64,000 bases of DNA from Ketobacter sp036337295. GTDB lineage: Bacteria; Pseudomonadota; Gammaproteobacteria; Pseudomonadales; Ketobacteraceae. Where the stretch lies: contig JAYZEN010000012.1 in the NCBI GenBank assembly GCA_036337295.1, forward strand, positions 372,001-436,000. Direction: 5' to 3'. This document shows, in pieces, positions 35,717 to 43,330 of this stretch; within the stretch, counting starts at the first letter, position 1; every line of letters begins with the position of its first letter. The notes under the pieces were generated by a model, which did not search any database, had not been told where the DNA came from, and saw only the letters and a list, made by a program, of their open reading frames with translations. Both the position numbers and the translations under genes were made by a program.

Positions 35717-36342
35717 TGGAATCCACCTGGCTCGCCATGGCCAAGCGGCTGCAGGCGCTGGCAGCCACTGGTCGTCACTTCACCCGTTGTCCATTCGATC
35801 TGGAGCGCTATCAGGAAATCGAAACCATCGCCCTGCAAATGTTGGCGGATCTGGGCTCGGTGCCGCTGGAACGCATTGCCGGCCTGTTTGACGAAGGCGA
35901 TCCCGGCTATGTGACGCCGAAGGTGGAAGTGCGGGGCGCAGTGATTCGGGACGGCCGCATCCTGCTGGTACAGGAGAAGGAAGACGGTCGTTGGGCCATG
36001 CCCGGGGGCTATGCGGACGTAGGGATTTCCGCCGCCGGTAATGTGGAGAAAGAGGTGTGGGAAGAAGCCGGGCTGGTGGTGAAAGCGCAACAGCTGTATG
36101 CCCTGCGTCACAAAGCCCAGGGGGACTATCCCCCCGATAGCCGGGACTTCTATAAACTGCATTTTCTGTGTGAATGCGTGGACCCGGCGGCGGCCCCCAC
36201 ACCGGGGGTGGAAACCGTGCGCGCCGAATTCTTCCCGCCGGACGCATTGCCGCCGTTATCCCTGGGTAAGAATTTGCCGGAGGACATCGCTGCGGCGCTG
36301 GCCTTTGCGGCCGACGGCCGGTTGCACTCCTGGTTTGACTGA
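35716..36342 (+). CDS. NUDIX hydrolase with N-terminal NUDIX-like helper domain
   Basis: The 208-residue protein has an N-terminal helical region (about 1-60, the Nudix_N type seen in ADP-ribose pyrophosphatase-like proteins) and a NUDIX fold from about 65. The Nudix box region is GYADVGISAAGNVEKEVWEEAG. The catalytic Glu-Glu pair (WEEAG) is kept, but the first conserved Glu is Ile and the Arg is Lys. GRWAMPGG and DSRDFYKLHFLCE are other family landmarks. It should hydrolyse a nucleoside diphosphate linked to a sugar or similar, but the substrate is not known. It is coupled to the SDR gene. Confidence 0.88.
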   Translation: MESTWLAMAKRLQALAATGRHFTRCPFDLERYQEIETIALQMLADLGSVPLERIAGLFDEGDPGYVTPKVEVRGAVIRDGRILLVQEKEDGRWAMPGGYADVGISAAGNVEKEVWEEAGLVVKAQQLYALRHKAQGDYPPDSRDFYKLHFLCECVDPAAAPTPGVETVRAEFFPPDALPPLSLGKNLPEDIAAALAFAADGRLHSWFD

Positions 36343-36477
36343 TGCACGCGGACTGATCCGGTTAGGCATATCAAAACCCTGTTTAAGTAGAATCCTTTAT
36401 AACCCCTGAACGATGTTGTTCTCGTTGCCCCGTTATCTACACTTAGGGATAGCAAGGGAATTGCATGAGGGCAGATT

Positions 36478-37704
36478 GTGGCGTTGGAAAAGGTTCTGGT
36501 GGTGGACGACGACGGGTTGGTGCGCAAACTGGTGTGCCGGGCGTTATCCAACGATTACGAGATCCTGACCGCTGCCAACGGGGCCGAGGGATTGGAAAAA
36601 GCCACCACCGAAAACCCTGACTTCGTGCTGCTGGATGTGGAGATGCCCGGCATGAACGGCTTCGAAGTGTGTGAACGCCTGAAGCAGAATCCAGCCACCC
36701 AGGACAAGCCGGTGTTGTTCCTGTCCAGCCTCAGTGGTATCCAGCAGCGCATGCTGGGCTATGAAAAAGGGGCTGCGGATTTTCTGGTAAAGCCGTTTGA
36801 GGCCAGCGAGTTGTTGGCCAAACTGCGCCTGCTGGGCCAGTTCAAACGTGATCGTGAACAACTGAATCAGAAAGCCCGGCATGCTTCCGCCACGGCGTTG
36901 ACCGCCATGCGTGGCTCCAGTGAGTTGGGGCTCGCCATCCAGTTTATCGAAGCCACCTATAACGTCACCGATTTTGACACCATCGCCCGGCGTTTCTTTG
37001 ATGTCACCAACCAGTTGGGACTGAATTGTGCGCTGATGTTCCGCACCCGCGGTGGGCCCAGCTTCTTCAGTGCCAAAGGCGCGGTTTCCCCGCTGGAAAA
37101 AGAAGTCATCAGCACCCTGTATGATGCAGGCATACGCTTCAACGATTTCGGTCACCGCACCCAGATCAATTATTCCCGTGTTGCTTTGCTGATCAAGAAC
37201 ATGCCCATGGATGATCCGCAGGCCTATGGGCGGTATAAGGATTTCCTCCCCACCATGCTGGGGTCCACCGATGCCAAGGTGAAAGCCCTGAACACCGAAA
37301 TGGCGTTGGTGGAGCAAACCCGAAACCTGACCCAGTCCTTTAATGTGGTGCGGGAAACCCTGGTGCAGGTGGGGCAGAATCTGCAGTCCAGCCAGAGCGA
37401 AGTGCTGAATCTGTTGGAGACCACCATTCAGGGCCTCGACCAACGTATACCCACCCTGGGATTGGACGAAGACCAGGAGAAATATCTGATCAATACCCTG
37501 GACGGTGCTTTGTTGTCATCTCAGCGTATCATCGACGGGGGCGAAAGCGCCCGCGCAGCCTTTCAGACGGTTTGCCGGCTCCTGGAGCACCTGGCAGACC
37601 GTCAGAAGAAGCTTTTACATGAGGTGGTGCAGGAAGATAAAGCGCCCCACCCGGGTGGAGCGCCTGCAGACAGGGAAATCAGCAGCGACGTGGAATTGTT
37701 CTGA
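36478..37704 (+). CDS. Response regulator with unrecognised C-terminal output region
   Basis: The 408-residue protein has an N-terminal receiver domain (about 1-120): VLVVDDDGLVR acidic pair, phospho-acceptor Asp in VLLDVEMPGMNGF, Thr/Ser switch in LFLSSLSG and Lys in FLVKPFEAS. The remaining 285 residues show no HTH, GGDEF, EAL or kinase motif. A stretch around 150-250 (FDTIARRFFDVTNQLGLNCA) looks GAF-like and is followed by a probable coiled coil (LNTEMALVEQTRNLTQSFNV). The start is GTG. No histidine kinase lies beside it, so its partner is unknown. It faces ntrC convergently (18-bp gap). Confidence 0.85.
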   Translation: MALEKVLVVDDDGLVRKLVCRALSNDYEILTAANGAEGLEKATTENPDFVLLDVEMPGMNGFEVCERLKQNPATQDKPVLFLSSLSGIQQRMLGYEKGAADFLVKPFEASELLAKLRLLGQFKRDREQLNQKARHASATALTAMRGSSELGLAIQFIEATYNVTDFDTIARRFFDVTNQLGLNCALMFRTRGGPSFFSAKGAVSPLEKEVISTLYDAGIRFNDFGHRTQINYSRVALLIKNMPMDDPQAYGRYKDFLPTMLGSTDAKVKALNTEMALVEQTRNLTQSFNVVRETLVQVGQNLQSSQSEVLNLLETTIQGLDQRIPTLGLDEDQEKYLINTLDGALLSSQRIIDGGESARAAFQTVCRLLEHLADRQKKLLHEVVQEDKAPHPGGAPADREISSDVELF

Positions 37705-37722
37705 TCCCGTTACTCGTCGCCG

Positions 37723-39159
37723 TCATTCGTCGCCATCGTCGTCATCATCGGAATTGTTGCCGTTCATTCCCAATTCCTTGATCTTGCGGGTCAGGGTGTT
37801 ACGCCCCCAGCCCAGCAATTCGGCCGCGTCCCGGCGCCGGCCAGCGGTGTGCTTAAGCGCGGTCTCGATCATGATGCGTTCGAACGCCGGCACTGCCTTG
37901 TCCAGAAGCCCCCGTTGGCCCCGGGCCAAGGCCTGGTCTGCCCAGGCCCGCAGGCCCTGTTCCCAATTGGATGAGGCGTCCTGTGAACCGTGGGATTCCT
38001 GCAGCTCCGGTGGCAGATCGCTGATCAACACCTCGCGACCGGAGGCCATCACCGTCAGCCAGCGGCAGGTGTTTTCCAATTGCCGCACGTTGCCCTTCCA
38101 GTCCAGGGTCATCATGTATTCTTCTGTTTCCGTCAGCAGCACCTTGGTTTCCACATTCAGTTCTTTGGCGGCTTTCTGCAGGAAGTGGGCGGCCAGTTGT
38201 GGAATGTCCTCCCGCCGCTCGTTCAGCTTCGGCAGGTGCACGCGAATGACGTTGAGGCGGTGGAACAGGTCTTCCCGGAACTTGCCGTCTTTCACCAGGT
38301 TTTCCAGGTTTTGGTGTGTGGCGGCGATAATGCGCACATCCACTTTGACGGCGGTATGGCCACCCACGCGATAGAAGGTGCCGTCCGCCAGCACCCGCAG
38401 TAACCGGGTCTGGGCATCCAGGGGCATATCGCCGATTTCATCAAGGAAGAGGGTGCCGCCATTGGCCTGTTCAAAACGACCCTGACGCTGTGCTGCCGCG
38501 CCGGTGAACGCGCCTTTCTCATGACCGAACAGCTCGGACTCGATCAGGTCCTTGGGAATGGCCGCCATATTCAGGGCGATAAAGGGCTTGTCGGCCCGCG
38601 GGCTGTGGCGGTGCAATGCTCCGGCCACCAGTTCCTTACCGGTTCCCGATTCGCCGTTGATGAGCACGGTGATGTTGGAATGGGACAACCGGCCGATGGC
38701 ACGAAACACTTCCTGCATGGCCGGTGCTTCACCGATGATGTCGGTGTTGTTGTTGATGACCGGTTCCCCGCTGCTGGCCTGTTGTTCCTGGCTGTGGGTC
38801 ACGGCCCGCTTTACCAGCGAGACGGCGTCGTCCAGGTCGAAGGGTTTGGGCAGGTATTCGAAGGCGCCACCCTGGTAGGACTGCACGGCGCTGTCCAGAT
38901 CCGAGTGGGCGGTCATGATGATGACCGGCAGGTTGGGATAGTTATCCTGGATATGGGCCAGCAGGCCCAGGCCGTCGGTGCCGGGCATGCGCACATCGGT
39001 GATGATCACGTCAGGCTGTGTATTACGCAGCTTGTTTAGGGCTGAGTCGCCGGACTCAAAGGTGGAGGTGTTGATGCCTTCCTGTGATAAGGCCTTTTCC
39101 AGTACCCAGCGAATGGATTTATCATCATCAATAATCCAGACGTTTTCTTCACCCTGCAT
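37723..39159 (-). CDS. ntrC: Nitrogen regulation response regulator NtrC (NR-I)
   Basis: NtrC is the sigma-54 enhancer-binding activator of nitrogen-limitation genes. The 478 residues hold a receiver domain (about 1-120, WIIDDDKSIRWVLE, phospho-Asp55 in IITDVRMPGTDG) and an AAA+ domain (about 145-375) with Walker A INGESGTGKELVA, the sigma-54 loop EKGAFTGAAAQ, Walker B GGTLFLDEIGD and the sensor region. The C-terminal Fis-type HTH is RRRDAAELLGWGRNTLTRKI, followed by an acidic tail (SDDDDDGDE). It lies 3 bp after ntrB and is likely co-transcribed. NtrC-like sites occur before ntrB, glnA and glnII. Confidence 0.98.
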   Translation of the reverse strand: MQGEENVWIIDDDKSIRWVLEKALSQEGINTSTFESGDSALNKLRNTQPDVIITDVRMPGTDGLGLLAHIQDNYPNLPVIIMTAHSDLDSAVQSYQGGAFEYLPKPFDLDDAVSLVKRAVTHSQEQQASSGEPVINNNTDIIGEAPAMQEVFRAIGRLSHSNITVLINGESGTGKELVAGALHRHSPRADKPFIALNMAAIPKDLIESELFGHEKGAFTGAAAQRQGRFEQANGGTLFLDEIGDMPLDAQTRLLRVLADGTFYRVGGHTAVKVDVRIIAATHQNLENLVKDGKFREDLFHRLNVIRVHLPKLNERREDIPQLAAHFLQKAAKELNVETKVLLTETEEYMMTLDWKGNVRQLENTCRWLTVMASGREVLISDLPPELQESHGSQDASSNWEQGLRAWADQALARGQRGLLDKAVPAFERIMIETALKHTAGRRRDAAELLGWGRNTLTRKIKELGMNGNNSDDDDDGDE

Positions 39160-39162
39160 GAT

Positions 39163-40293
39163 TTACGCTCCAACATTGGTATGCTCTTCCGGTTGTTCCA
39201 GAGGCAGCAAGAGTCTAAAAATGGTTTTGCCCGGGTTGCTTTCACATTCCACCAACCCGTGGTGTTGATTAATGATCGATTGCGAGATTGATAACCCCAG
39301 ACCGGTCCCGCTGGCGCGACCACTGATCATGGGATAGAACATGGTTTCCTGCATTTCCTTGCTGATGCCGGGGCCGTTGTCCTCGATTTCCACCAGCAGG
39401 ATCAGGCGATGGCGGGTGTGGCCGATGGTGAACTGGCGCAGGGCCCGGGTGCGCAGGATGATGGTGGGGCTTTCCTGTTCCTCAAACTCGGTCAAGGCCT
39501 GTTTGGCATTGCGCACCACGTTGAGGATGGCCTGGATCAATTGATCCTTGTCGCCACACATTTCCGGCAGGCTGGGGTCGTAGTCCCGCTCGATGGACAC
39601 CGGATCGCCGGTTTCCGCCGTCAGCACCGAACGTACCCGTTCCAGAATTTCGTGGATGTTGACCTGAGCCCACTTGGGTAACTTGCGTGGCCCCAGCATC
39701 TGGTCCACCAGATTGCGCAGGCGGTCCACCTCCGCGATGATGATGTCAGTGTATTCCCGCAGGGAGTCATCTGGCAGTTCCCTTGCCAGAAGCTGTGCTG
39801 CCCCACGTATCCCCCCTAAAGGATTCTTGACCTCATGGGCCACCCCCCGTACCAGGGCACGGGTGGCATGGTGCGCATTAATCAGGTTGTCTTCCCGGCT
39901 GATCCGCATCAAGCGATCCAGGGGCCGCAGCTCCAACAGCAGGCTGTGGTTGTTGGTCGATTCCCGGATCGGCGTGATGGTGTAGTCCACGGTGGCCAGC
40001 TGCGGGTTGTTCAGGATATAGACCTGGGCCTCCCGTTTGGTGAACGGGTGCAGGTCCCGCAGGGCGTTTTCCAGATCTGCCTGGGTGCTCTGGTCCTTGT
40101 CGTTGATCAGGGCGTTGATGCTCATGCCCGCCAGTTGCGACTGGCTGGCCGCCATCAGCTGCTCCGCAGCGGGATTAACGTATTGCACCTTCATTTGTTC
40201 GTCCAGCAACACCACAGCGGTGGTGAGATGGTCCATCAAACGACGTGGTTGATCGTAATTGTTTGATACCCTTGCTGTATTCACTGGATTCAT
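39163..40293 (-). CDS. ntrB: Nitrogen regulation sensor kinase NtrB (NR-II)
   Basis: NtrB phosphorylates or dephosphorylates NtrC under control of PII. The protein is 376 residues from the ATG at 40293, with a PAS domain (about 15-110, AVVLLDEQMKVQYVNPAAEQ), H-box RGVAHEVKNPLGGIRGAAQL with the phospho-accepting His near 153, N box LNVVRNAKQAL and G boxes DNGPGI / GRASGTGLGLSIS. The frame continues upstream to a TTG at 40323, but that start has no ribosome-binding site, whereas GAGG precedes the ATG at 40293. A sigma-54-like promoter overlaps the upstream part, consistent with this start. Confidence 0.96.
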   Translation of the reverse strand: MNPVNTARVSNNYDQPRRLMDHLTTAVVLLDEQMKVQYVNPAAEQLMAASQSQLAGMSINALINDKDQSTQADLENALRDLHPFTKREAQVYILNNPQLATVDYTITPIRESTNNHSLLLELRPLDRLMRISREDNLINAHHATRALVRGVAHEVKNPLGGIRGAAQLLARELPDDSLREYTDIIIAEVDRLRNLVDQMLGPRKLPKWAQVNIHEILERVRSVLTAETGDPVSIERDYDPSLPEMCGDKDQLIQAILNVVRNAKQALTEFEEQESPTIILRTRALRQFTIGHTRHRLILLVEIEDNGPGISKEMQETMFYPMISGRASGTGLGLSISQSIINQHHGLVECESNPGKTIFRLLLPLEQPEEHTNVGA

Positions 40294-40324
40294 CGGGACC
40301 TCAGATACTATGGGTGTTGCCAAT

Positions 40325-40339
40325 GCAAAAACTAAACCA
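40325..40339 (-). promoter_or_regulatory. Candidate sigma-54 promoter of ntrBC
   Basis: Read on the minus strand this is TGG-N10-GC followed by A: GTGGTTTAGTTTTTGCA. The -12 element TTTGCA is good; the -24 element has TGG but lacks the CAC that usually follows. The GG and GC are separated by exactly 10 bases. Transcription would begin near 40313, only about 20 bases before the preferred ntrB ATG. Confidence 0.45.
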
Positions 40340-40542
40340 CCTATGCAATCGCGGGTTGAAGTTGGTGCGTCTGGTGAAAGAATGTGTCTGGTTTCCGGGC
40401 CCGCTTGCCCTCCAGGTCCCTGTTTTGGCGCCAGCTAAGCGTTGGAATCCGGGTTGATTTGGCACACGGGCACCTGGGATGCCCCTTATTGGGTTTCCCA
40501 GGTGGTGATATCAGGGGATTTTAGGGAGTTTTGGTCTCGGAG

Positions 40543-40559
40543 TGAACCAAAATGGTGCG
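40543..40559 (-). promoter_or_regulatory. NtrC-like binding site upstream of ntrB
   Basis: TGAACCAAAATGGTGCG matches 12 of 14 defined positions of TGCACCA-N3-TGGTGCA. It lies just beyond the 3' end of the DUF4124 gene, about 240 bases upstream of the candidate ntrB promoter, a distance compatible with an enhancer. The 244-bp gap from 40324 to 40567 holds no other gene. Confidence 0.55.
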
Positions 40560-40567
40560 GCTGGATT

Positions 40568-41128
40568 TTAGGGGCTTTTTCTTGGTGCCGGCTTGGGAGA
40601 GGGACTGGGGGTGGGGGCAACAGCGGAGCGTTTGACATAGAAGGTGATGCTGTCACTTTTGCCCACTTCTTTGCCGTGGTTATCGATGGCGCTCACGTGG
40701 GCCACATACTCCCCCCGGTCCAGGTTGCTGATGTTGAAGGTGGTGGTGCGCTGGGGCTTGCCATAGGGGGCGCCGTTGAACACCAGCTGCACCTTGTCGT
40801 TATTGCGCAGGTTGGGTGAGACCGCCACCTGCACCGTGACCTGACCGCCGTTGTTGATGAAGTGCTCCCCATCGCTGGGAATGATGATGGTCATCTTGTT
40901 GTAGCTGAACTTGTCGCCTTCCGGAGCGGCCTCCGGAGCCGTATCAATCTTGGGGATGATGGCGGGTATGGTGGGCACCGGCTGCACATCCATTTTTTCA
41001 GCCCCCTCGGTGGGCTCGTCAGTAAACACGGTGTTGCCGCTGGCATCCTTGTACTTGTAGACCGTTTCGGCCGTCGCCGGCACGGCAACCAGGGCCAGGA
41101 GGGTGAGGATCACCGGGGTACGGATCAT
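40568..41128 (-). CDS. DUF4124 domain-containing periplasmic protein
   Basis: The 186-residue protein has a signal peptide (ILTLLALVAVPATA, cut near residue 20). The DUF4124 motif follows: ETVYKYKDASGNTVFTDEPTEGAEKM. A C-terminal beta-sandwich-like part (QVAVSPNLRNNDKVQLVFNG, ISNLDRGEYVAHVSAID) resembles a DUF4124-linked Ig-like domain, then a Pro/Ser/Lys tail. A gene of this type sits between glnA and ntrB in many Pseudomonas-like genomes. No nitrogen-related function is established; the link may be only positional. Confidence 0.88.
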   Translation of the reverse strand: MIRTPVILTLLALVAVPATAETVYKYKDASGNTVFTDEPTEGAEKMDVQPVPTIPAIIPKIDTAPEAAPEGDKFSYNKMTIIIPSDGEHFINNGGQVTVQVAVSPNLRNNDKVQLVFNGAPYGKPQRTTTFNISNLDRGEYVAHVSAIDNHGKEVGKSDSITFYVKRSAVAPTPSPSPKPAPRKSP

Positions 41129-41188
41129 GGTGTTGCTCCATCGGTTGTTGTTATCTACTCATTAAAAACCATTTCTGGCACCAGATAC

Positions 41189-41218
41189 AAAAAAAGCTCC
41201 CGATTTTGGGAGCTTTTT
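41189..41218. terminator. Bidirectional Rho-independent terminator after glnA
   Basis: An 11-bp stem (AAAAAGCTCCC, loop GATTTT, GGGAGCTTTTT) flanked by A and T tracts ends glnA on the minus strand. It could also stop readthrough from the other direction. It isolates glnA from the DUF4124-ntrBC genes. Confidence 0.9.
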
Positions 41219-41244
41219 CCGTTCCAGGCTGATCGCCGCGGCGA

Positions 41245-42651
41245 TTAGCAGGAGTAGTACATCTCGAACTCAACCGGGTGAGTGGTCATGTTCAGCTTCT
41301 CGACTTCAGCGCGCTTCAGGTCAACGTAACCGGCGATCATGTCTTCAGTGAACACGCCACCTTCCATGAGGAAGTCTTTGTCGGCTTCCAGAGCATCCAG
41401 AGACATGGTCAGGTAGGAAGACACTGTGGGGATCAGCTTGCCTTCTTCCGGAGGCAGGTCATACAGGTCTTTGTCCGCCGCGTCGCCGGGGTGGATCTTG
41501 TTCTTGATACCGTCCAGGCCGGCCATCAACATGGCAGAGAATGCCAGGTAGGGGTTGGCGGAAGGATCAGGGAAGCGAACTTCGATGCGGCGCGCTTTCG
41601 GGCTGCTGACCCACGGAATACGAATGGAGGCAGAACGGTTCCGGGCAGAGTAAGCCAGCATAACCGGCGCTTCAAAGCCGGGTACCAGACGCTTGTAAGA
41701 GTTGGTGGAGGCGTTGGTGAACGCGTTGATGGCGCGGGCGTGCTTGATGATGCCGCCGATGTAGTAGAGGGCTTCTTTGGACAGGCCCGCGTATTCGTCA
41801 CCGGCGAACAGGTTTTTGCCGTCACGGGACAGGGACTGGTGCACGTGCATACCGGAACCGTTATCACCCACCAATGGCTTGGGCATGAAGGTGGCGGTTT
41901 TGCCGTAGGCGTGAGCCACATTGTGTACGCAGTATTTCAGGATCTGAACTTCGTCGGCTTTTTTCACCAGGGTGTTGGGGCCAACACCGATTTCGCACTG
42001 GCCGGCGGTACCCACTTCGTGGTGGTGCACTTCGATGGCCAGGCCCATCTGTTCCATGGCGGCACACATGGCGGCGCGCAGGTCGTGCAGGGAATCCACC
42101 GGAGGCACGGGGAAGTAACCGCCTTTCACGCCGGGACGGTGACCGATGTTGGAACGGTCGAAATCTTCATGGGAAACCCAGGCGGCTTCTTCAGAATGGA
42201 TGGCGTACATGGAGCCGCTCATGTCGGATTTCCAGGTAACGGAATCGAACACGAAGAATTCCGGCTCGGGGCCGAACAGGGCACCGTCGGCGATGCCGGT
42301 GGACTTCAGATACTCTTCTGCACGACGGCCAACAGAACGGGGGTCACGCTCGTAGCCCTGCATGGTGGCAGGCTCAACGATGTCGCAACGCAGGTTCAGT
42401 GTGGTTTCGTCAGTGAAGGGGTCGATGACCGCGGTGCTGTCATCGGGCATCAGGATCATGTCGGATTCGTTAATGCCTTTCCAGCCGGCAATGGAAGAAC
42501 CATCAAACATTTTGCCGTCGGTAAAGAAATCGTCTTTGATTTCGCTTACCGGCAGGGAAACGTGTTGCTCTTTACCACGGGAGTCAGTGAAGCGCAGGTC
42601 AACCCAACGAACGTTATTTTCTTTAATAAGAGAAGTGGTCTTTGCAGACAT
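41245..42651 (-). CDS. glnA: Glutamine synthetase type I
   Basis: GlnA makes glutamine from glutamate, ammonia and ATP as a dodecamer. The 468 residues are full length. Landmarks are the N-terminal WVDLRFTDSRGKEQHVS, the latch loop MFDGSSIAGWKGINESDMIL, FGPEPEFFVFD, the ATP loop KPLVGDNGSGMHVHQSL, NRSASIRIP and the adenylylation loop DKDLYDLPPEEGKLIPTV with its target Tyr, so control by GlnE is expected. A sigma-54 promoter and NtrC-like sites lie upstream, and a strong terminator downstream. A second, type II enzyme is encoded at 49279. Confidence 0.99.
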   Translation of the reverse strand: MSAKTTSLIKENNVRWVDLRFTDSRGKEQHVSLPVSEIKDDFFTDGKMFDGSSIAGWKGINESDMILMPDDSTAVIDPFTDETTLNLRCDIVEPATMQGYERDPRSVGRRAEEYLKSTGIADGALFGPEPEFFVFDSVTWKSDMSGSMYAIHSEEAAWVSHEDFDRSNIGHRPGVKGGYFPVPPVDSLHDLRAAMCAAMEQMGLAIEVHHHEVGTAGQCEIGVGPNTLVKKADEVQILKYCVHNVAHAYGKTATFMPKPLVGDNGSGMHVHQSLSRDGKNLFAGDEYAGLSKEALYYIGGIIKHARAINAFTNASTNSYKRLVPGFEAPVMLAYSARNRSASIRIPWVSSPKARRIEVRFPDPSANPYLAFSAMLMAGLDGIKNKIHPGDAADKDLYDLPPEEGKLIPTVSSYLTMSLDALEADKDFLMEGGVFTEDMIAGYVDLKRAEVEKLNMTTHPVEFEMYYSC

Positions 42652-42806
42652 TCTGAAGTGTCCTCCAATTGGAATTTGAAATTAGGGGGTGTGACCAAGT
42701 GAAGAAGTCCTGTCGATTCCCCCTCGGGTCTTCGACAGCCCCAACCGGCAGGTGCGAAAAAGGAATTTGATTCACGCTGCGGGTGTTCTGGTCTTGCCAT
42801 GAGCAA

Positions 42807-42822
42807 AGCAATCTATTTGCCA
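42807..42822 (-). promoter_or_regulatory. Sigma-54 promoter of glnA
   Basis: Minus-strand TGGCAAATAGATTGCT matches the -24/-12 consensus TGGCACG-N4-TTGCW closely. Invariant GG and GC are both present and exactly 10 bases apart. The start of transcription would be near 42797, giving a leader of about 146 bases. Confidence 0.85.
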
Positions 42823-42883
42823 CTGGGTTTTACCGGGTAGGGGCCCCGGTGGGCAACAGTAAGATTTTTTTCGGGCCGTGTCC

Positions 42884-42900
42884 AGCCCACAAATGGTGCG
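42884..42900 (-). promoter_or_regulatory. Weak NtrC-like half site upstream of glnA
   Basis: AGCCCACAAATGGTGCG has one strong half (TGGTGC) and a poor partner half when compared with TGCACCA-N3-TGGTGCA. It is centred about 95 bases upstream of the predicted start of transcription. Confidence 0.4.
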
Positions 42901-42969
42901 GGCCAAGCGTTTGTCGCGCAGGCTGCAACCCAGCGTTGTCAAGGTGTTGGGCCATTTGGTGATCATCGC

Positions 42970-42986
42970 GGCACCAACATGGAGCG
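42970..42986 (-). promoter_or_regulatory. NtrC-like binding site upstream of glnA
   Basis: GGCACCAACATGGAGCG matches 11 of 14 defined positions of the NtrC consensus. It is centred about 180 bases upstream of the predicted glnA start of transcription. The whole gap 42652-43005 (354 bp) holds only these regulatory elements. Confidence 0.55.
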
Positions 42987-43005
42987 CTGGCGCTAAAGTG
43001 ACGCG

Positions 43006-43251
43006 TTATTCACCACTGTCGCCGCAGACCTCGATCACCACCTCGATCTCCCGTGCCTGTTCCTGGCTGGACAGGATGGTATGGCCGTTGACCCGGCACC
43101 AGGCGGGGATGTCGTGCAGGACACCCGGGTCGGTGGCCAGCACCCGCAGCCGGTCCCCCGGCGTCAGCTGTTGAATGGCATTCTGGGTTTTAATGACGGG
43201 CATCGGGCAGAGCAGCCCGCGGGCATCCAGTTCGTGTTGGGTCATGGTCAT
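43006..43251 (-). CDS. tusA: TusA-family sulfur carrier protein
   Basis: The 81-residue protein has the TusA/SirA fold. The active Cys is in LDARGLLCPMPVIKTQNAIQ (CPxP motif), and the second half ATDPGVLHDIPAWCRVNGH completes the domain. TusA relays persulfide sulfur, in E. coli towards tRNA 2-thiouridine. A PP-loop thiolase-like gene lies about 4.5 kb away, but no direct partner gene is adjacent. The start has a GGAGG ribosome-binding site. Confidence 0.93.
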   Translation of the reverse strand: MTMTQHELDARGLLCPMPVIKTQNAIQQLTPGDRLRVLATDPGVLHDIPAWCRVNGHTILSSQEQAREIEVVIEVCGDSGE

Positions 43252-43305
43252 TCCTCCGGGCGCCCATGATAGCGGCGCGGTGCCGGATTGGAAATTGGAA
43301 ATGAT

Positions 43306-43325
43306 AAAGCCCCTGGCGGGGCTTT
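43306..43325. terminator. Hairpin terminator after the metalloprotease gene
   Basis: AAAGCCCC, loop TGGC, GGGGCTTT is a perfect 8-bp stem placed 5 bases after the stop of the minus-strand metalloprotease gene. It separates that gene from tusA. Confidence 0.8.
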
Positions 43326-43330
43326 CCTCA

